Program-made: the position numbers and the translations under genes | Shown here: positions 15,015-19,368 of the stretch, piece by piece | Numbering within the stretch: position 1 is the stretch's first letter | Layout of the letters: each line of letters opens with the position of its first letter | Notes under the pieces: model-generated | Seen by the model: only the letters and a program-made list of their open reading frames with translations | Databases searched by the model: none | What the model was told of the DNA's origin: nothing | Assembly: GCA_000431975.1 (NCBI GenBank) | Contig: HF988466.1 | Location: 1 to 19,368 of the forward strand | Direction: 5' to 3' | Origin: Prevotella sp. CAG:924 | GTDB lineage: Bacteria; Bacteroidota; Bacteroidia; Bacteroidales; Bacteroidaceae | Length of the DNA: 19,368 bases

Positions 15015-18000
15015 ATGAATAAACGATGTGCTATCAATATACTATTCGCAACGGTTTTGACCACAATCCTCTTGACATTTGCAGCTTGTTCCCATGACAC
15101 TGCCTCCAAGACACATAATGTGGAATACGGGGGCAACCCAAAGATCAGAACCTCAAATCAGCACTATCTTTACCATATCACAGGAAGCGAAGGATTGACC
15201 AACGAAGACGTGGTCGGCATCACACAAGATAAACGCGGAGTACTATGGATAGCCACCGAAGAAGGACTTAACAGTTACGACGGCACATCCTTCCAGCATT
15301 TCTACCGACCGGAGGAGCCATCTACCGCCGGTATTGCCGACAACGAACTAAGCGATGTCATCGATGACCATTCACTGCCCGTGCTGTGGATATCCTCCGA
15401 ACGCAACGGGCTCACCGCCTACGATTATAGCCGTAACACGTTCAAGCAATACCGTCACCATAAGGACGATAGCAATTCACTGGCCGACGACCATATCACC
15501 TCTTTACATCAGGGACGCCACGGAGAACTATGGATCACAACCTATGAAAAAGGACTCGACCGACTCGATACGCATACTGGACGCATCACACATTTCAATG
15601 CGAAAACAGTGAAAGGAATGCCAGATAACCATATCTGGACAGCCTCTGATGACGGACAAGGCCACCTTTATGTAGGCTATGAGTTTCATGGTCTGGCGGT
15701 GATCGACCTGAAACGAATGACGGCGACCTGCTACGAACATCACGACGGTGATCCTACATCACTGCCTGACAATGAGATCCGATCAATCTATATCACTCAT
15801 ACAGGAAATGTACTTTTAGGTACAAACAAAGGATTGTCCGTATTTTATCCTCATAGCCGCTCATTCCGCACTCTCCCATCAACCACCGGTGTACAACCCA
15901 GCATCTACAGCATCGTAGAAAACAACGGACGTATACTGGCAGCAACAGAACAACAAGGAGTGATGGAAGCAGACTCCAGCCTTCGACGCCTGGCTCCATT
16001 ACAACTCTCTGGCCCTTCTCCTGACGATGTGGCTACTATGGCTCATAAGAGTGTACGGTGCCTGTACGCAGACGAAAGCCATAATGTGTGGGCTGGATCA
16101 TGGGCCGGTGGTCTCGACCTGATATCCTCGCAGCCGCCTTTATTCCAATACATCCCCTACTCTACCACACAGCCTTCCCCCACTGACCTGACGTGGCAGA
16201 GTATCCTCTGTGTAGCTTTCGACCATCAGGGCAACTTATGGGCAGGAACCGATGGAGCCGGCATTAATCGGTTTCAGGGGCGGATACGGACTAATGTGTA
16301 CGATAAAGCCTCCGGATCAATGAATAATAACTCCGTACAAGCTGCATTCTGCGACAGTCACGGACGGCTGTGGTGGGGCATCTATCAAGGAGGAGCCCTT
16401 TGTCAAGACGCTTCTACTGGAGCCATCACCCATCCGCTCGGTGAAGAGGGCAGGAAAATCGATGTACGCACCTTTCTCGAAGCACCCGGTTATGGCATAC
16501 TTATCGGTACGGAGACAGGACTATATGTCTCCGGAAGACTTTATAACTCAATCGGCAACAACAAGATACGTGCTTTATGTGTCGACCGCCAGGGATATCT
16601 GTGGATAGGCCTCTATGATGGCGGTATTGTAAAATGTTCACGCGATTTACATCCTGTGACCACCTATAACGCAGATAACAGCTTACTACCCAATAACACC
16701 GTTAACGCCCTCCTCACCGACCGCAAAGGAAATATATGGGTCGGGACCAATGACGGACTGGTATGCTTCTTTCCCTCTGGTAACAAGAAAGTGTATCAAC
16801 GTAGTGACGGACTGTCCAACACACATATCCGTTCAATCATCGAAGATCATAGCGGACGCATCTGGATGGGTACCAACCGTGGCATAAGCTGTATCTGCGA
16901 CGATAAGGTGTACAACTTTGGAGAACGTGACAATATCCATCCCGGATATTTTATGGACCGTGCAGCTGCCATATCTCCCGATGGATCAATTTATATGGGT
17001 TCTATCGATGGACTCTGCATTTTCGACCCCGACATGGTCATGCAACCTCCTGTTTTGCCCTCCCTGCATATAAACGGAATCTGGGTGCTAGGCAAAGGAG
17101 ACAACGAGGACCGATACCTCTCCTATACCGACCTCAGCATCATACACTTGCGTCATGATGAAAACAATCTGCGTATAGGCTTCAATATCAGCAATCTTGC
17201 CCTGACCTCACATTTCAACTATGCCTACCGTGTAAAAGGTCTCGACCGATCGTGGCACACCCTTTCCACCCCTGGCACTATCGTCTTGCGCAATGTGCCG
17301 TCTGGCCATTACACATTGGAGATCCGTCTCAACTCCAACAAGAAAGATAGCGATAGCGTTATAAGCGCCACACCATTCTACATCGCTCCTCCATTCTATC
17401 GTTCCTGGACAGCTTATATATTATATATCGTACTAGCCATTGCAGCTGCTTTCGCGGCTCTGCATCTCTATAAGCAACGTTTGAAAGAACGGTCGCAACA
17501 ACATATCGAGCAAATGCAGAGACTGAAAGAGAAAGAACTGAATGAGGAACGTCTCCGCTTCTTCACTAATATCGCCCATGAACTTCGTACTCCTCTTACA
17601 CTCATCATCGGCCCGCTGGACGACCTGCGTGAGGAACTCATCCATGATATGCCCCAAAACGCGTCCACATCAAGCAAAGACTTCCCAAAAACTGTCCTTA
17701 CCGACACGTCTTCGCTACTCCGACGCCTCAATACTATCCATAGCAGCGTATGCCGCCTACTAGGCCTCGTCAACCAATTACTCGAAGTACGTAAAATCGA
17801 GACATACAACAGAAAGCTCACTGTGGCACCTGAGAATATCAGAAAACTGGTAACCTCTATAACAGCCCGCTTCATAGATCTGAACACCAATAAAGAGCTG
17901 CACTATATCGTCGACTGCAACAACGACACCCTCTTGATCGACAATAATGTCATACAGACTATTCTCGATAACCTGCTCAGCAATGCCATAAAGTACACGC

Positions 18001-19253
18001 CGCGCGGATTTATCACTATCAAAGCCCAAAAGCAACAAAAGGATGGCAAAAACTGGATGGCCATCAGTGTTGCCGATACCGGCTATGGTATCGCCGCAGA
18101 TGCTCTGCCCCATATCTTCGACCGTTATTACCAGGCTGGTGGCTGGCATCAGGCATCCGGTACCGGTATTGGACTTGCTCTCGCTTTCTCGCTGGCACAG
18201 CTCCACCATGGTGATCTCACTGTAGAAAGTACTGTGGGAAAGGGATCTACATTCACGCTCTGGCTACCTGCAGAAGACGTCTATACAGACAATGAACGCA
18301 AAAAAGGTAATACAACACCGGCCACTGACATCCTGTCCATACGTAATAGAAATACGAACGAGGTTACCTCTACATCTCCAGTATCCCAGTCAGCCCATCC
18401 ATCTCCCGCAACCGATGCACCAATCATACTCATTGTGGAGGACAACACTGACATCCGACAATACATCGCAGAAACCTTGTCCAATGAATATCAAGTACTG
18501 GAAGCTGCCAACGGTGAAGAAGGCCTGCAGAAAGCTGTCACCCATCTGCCTGATATCATCATCTCCGACATCATGATGCCTGTCATGGACGGTATTACGC
18601 TCTGCAAGAAAGTGAAAAATGATGTGCGTACAAGCCATATCCCCGTCATACTGCTCACTGCCAAAGACAGCATCACCGACAAGGAGGAAGGCTATGACAG
18701 CGGTGCAGACTCTTATCTTACAAAACCTTTCAGTGCACGCCTCATACGCAGCCGTGTAACCAATCTGCTCGAGGCACGGAAACAGTTGACTGCTCTCATC
18801 GTGCGGCAAATGGCCCAGCACTCAGATCAGACAATAGGAGAAAGCTCTCAACAGACACCTATCATCACTGCCGAAAACACATCATCCGGCACCACAAGCT
18901 CTAATGTCACTGACTGTCTCTCGCCTCTTGACGCCGCCTTCCTGCAAAAGCTCTATGCTGAGATTGATGCCAACATCTCCAACGAATCACTCGGCATTCC
19001 TCTGCTATGCAACCAACTGAACATGAGCACCTCTACGCTCTACCGTAAGATCAAAAGTCTTACGGGCATATCGGGTAACTCGCTGATCCGTACACGCCGC
19101 CTCCATCACGCAGCCATACTGCTGAGCAAAGGAGCCGCCGTCAATGAGGCAGCCTATGCCAGCGGCTTCGGTGATCTATCCTACTTCCGCACATGTTTCA
19201 CACATCAATATGGTATGACACCATCAGACTACAGGAACGACAACGAAGCGTAA
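15015..19253 (+). CDS. Hybrid two-component system (HTCS) sensor kinase/AraC-type regulator of the PUL
   Basis: A 1412-residue one-protein sensor and transcription activator. After a signal sequence comes a periplasmic region of Reg_prop propeller repeats (about 50-680; for example GVLWIATEEGLNSYDG, LWIGLYDGGI, IWVGTNDGLV, IWMGTNRGIS). A Y_Y_Y domain (about 730-790, YRVKGLDRSW) and a single membrane helix (about 799-820) follow. The cytoplasmic part has HisKA with phospho-accepting H855 (IAHELRTPL), HATPase_c (N-box N986/N990, DTGYG at 1021-1025, GTGIGLAL), a receiver domain (about 1137-1250) with acidic E1142/D1143, phospho-acceptor D1185 and K1237, and an AraC-type helix-turn-helix domain (about 1315-1408). 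All key residues are present. HTCS proteins bind an oligosaccharide in the propeller and switch on the neighbouring PUL, which here is divergent. The N-terminus ends its hydrophobic stretch with TFAACSHD, which is lipobox-like. Confidence 0.96.
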   Translation: MNKRCAINILFATVLTTILLTFAACSHDTASKTHNVEYGGNPKIRTSNQHYLYHITGSEGLTNEDVVGITQDKRGVLWIATEEGLNSYDGTSFQHFYRPEEPSTAGIADNELSDVIDDHSLPVLWISSERNGLTAYDYSRNTFKQYRHHKDDSNSLADDHITSLHQGRHGELWITTYEKGLDRLDTHTGRITHFNAKTVKGMPDNHIWTASDDGQGHLYVGYEFHGLAVIDLKRMTATCYEHHDGDPTSLPDNEIRSIYITHTGNVLLGTNKGLSVFYPHSRSFRTLPSTTGVQPSIYSIVENNGRILAATEQQGVMEADSSLRRLAPLQLSGPSPDDVATMAHKSVRCLYADESHNVWAGSWAGGLDLISSQPPLFQYIPYSTTQPSPTDLTWQSILCVAFDHQGNLWAGTDGAGINRFQGRIRTNVYDKASGSMNNNSVQAAFCDSHGRLWWGIYQGGALCQDASTGAITHPLGEEGRKIDVRTFLEAPGYGILIGTETGLYVSGRLYNSIGNNKIRALCVDRQGYLWIGLYDGGIVKCSRDLHPVTTYNADNSLLPNNTVNALLTDRKGNIWVGTNDGLVCFFPSGNKKVYQRSDGLSNTHIRSIIEDHSGRIWMGTNRGISCICDDKVYNFGERDNIHPGYFMDRAAAISPDGSIYMGSIDGLCIFDPDMVMQPPVLPSLHINGIWVLGKGDNEDRYLSYTDLSIIHLRHDENNLRIGFNISNLALTSHFNYAYRVKGLDRSWHTLSTPGTIVLRNVPSGHYTLEIRLNSNKKDSDSVISATPFYIAPPFYRSWTAYILYIVLAIAAAFAALHLYKQRLKERSQQHIEQMQRLKEKELNEERLRFFTNIAHELRTPLTLIIGPLDDLREELIHDMPQNASTSSKDFPKTVLTDTSSLLRRLNTIHSSVCRLLGLVNQLLEVRKIETYNRKLTVAPENIRKLVTSITARFIDLNTNKELHYIVDCNNDTLLIDNNVIQTILDNLLSNAIKYTPRGFITIKAQKQQKDGKNWMAISVADTGYGIAADALPHIFDRYYQAGGWHQASGTGIGLALAFSLAQLHHGDLTVESTVGKGSTFTLWLPAEDVYTDNERKKGNTTPATDILSIRNRNTNEVTSTSPVSQSAHPSPATDAPIILIVEDNTDIRQYIAETLSNEYQVLEAANGEEGLQKAVTHLPDIIISDIMMPVMDGITLCKKVKNDVRTSHIPVILLTAKDSITDKEEGYDSGADSYLTKPFSARLIRSRVTNLLEARKQLTALIVRQMAQHSDQTIGESSQQTPIITAENTSSGTTSSNVTDCLSPLDAAFLQKLYAEIDANISNESLGIPLLCNQLNMSTSTLYRKIKSLTGISGNSLIRTRRLHHAAILLSKGAAVNEAAYASGFGDLSYFRTCFTHQYGMTPSDYRNDNEA

Positions 19254-19321
19254 GGATGCGCTATGATGCAACGGCACACCGCTTGACACAATGCCAACAG
19301 CAAATTTACTATCTGAAAACA
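19254..19321. other. Gap between the HTCS stop and a possible convergent gene end
   Basis: These 68 bases hold no clear terminator hairpin and no recognised signal. Confidence 0.3.
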
Positions 19322-19368
19322 CTACTGTCCAAAGAAATCTTCCCATAGAGTCAACTGACCATCATCGG
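19322..19368 (-). CDS. Possible C-terminal end of an unknown gene running into the window
   Basis: On the - strand the window edge is open into DDGQLTLWEDFFGQ followed by a TAG stop at 19322-19324. Fourteen codons are too few to prove coding or name a product. The tail contains QLTLW, which resembles the QL(S/D)LF sliding-clamp-binding motif of some DNA repair proteins, but this may be chance. Confidence 0.25.
   Translation of the reverse strand, partial: DDGQLTLWEDFFGQ

Noticed and set aside
1..19368. CRISPR arrays, tRNA or rRNA genes
   Set aside because: No regularly spaced repeats and no tRNA- or rRNA-like stretches were seen in the gene-free parts.

Overview
The window reads as chromosome of a member of the order Bacteroidales (Bacteroides/Prevotella-like). 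The evidence is a SusC/SusD pair, a hybrid two-component regulator, a NigD-like lipoprotein, lipoproteins with acidic residues right after the lipid-anchored cysteine, no clear Shine-Dalgarno sequences, and several promoters of the Bacteroidales type (-7 element TAnnTTTG). The genus cannot be fixed from sequence reading alone.

Left part (1-2400): a NigD-like lipoprotein gene on the + strand, then about 1 kb with no intact gene. That stretch holds a 17-bp perfect inverted repeat, a 10-bp inverted repeat and the frameshifted remains of a transposase C-terminus. A DUF1893 gene follows on the - strand, with its own promoter and a leader that could fold into three hairpins.

Main part (2411-15014): a polysaccharide utilization locus (PUL) transcribed leftward. 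The order is SusE/F-like surface glycan-binding lipoprotein, SusC, SusD, GH30 lipoprotein, GH30 secreted enzyme, GH51 alpha-L-arabinofuranosidase, then a strong intrinsic terminator. Signals inside the unit suggest it is not expressed evenly. An intrinsic terminator followed by a promoter lies between susD and the first GH30 gene, and a hairpin pair with a possible promoter lies before the GH51 gene.

Right part (14353-19368): a 662-bp divergent control region, then a 1412-residue hybrid two-component system (HTCS) sensor/regulator on the + strand. The control region holds the likely PUL promoter. Next to it are three copies of a 13-bp element, GA(C/T)AAATCGTTCA: two direct, 21 bp apart, and one inverted. 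These are good candidates for the HTCS operator.

Likely working model (inference): the surface proteins (SGBP, SusD, GH30 lipoprotein) capture and cut an arabinose-decorated beta-linked glycan, SusC imports the oligosaccharides, and the soluble GH30 and GH51 enzymes finish them in the periplasm. There the HTCS propeller domain senses a breakdown product and switches the operon on through its AraC-type domain. The GH30 subfamily, and so the exact glycan (arabinoxylan, arabinogalactan or another), cannot be settled here.
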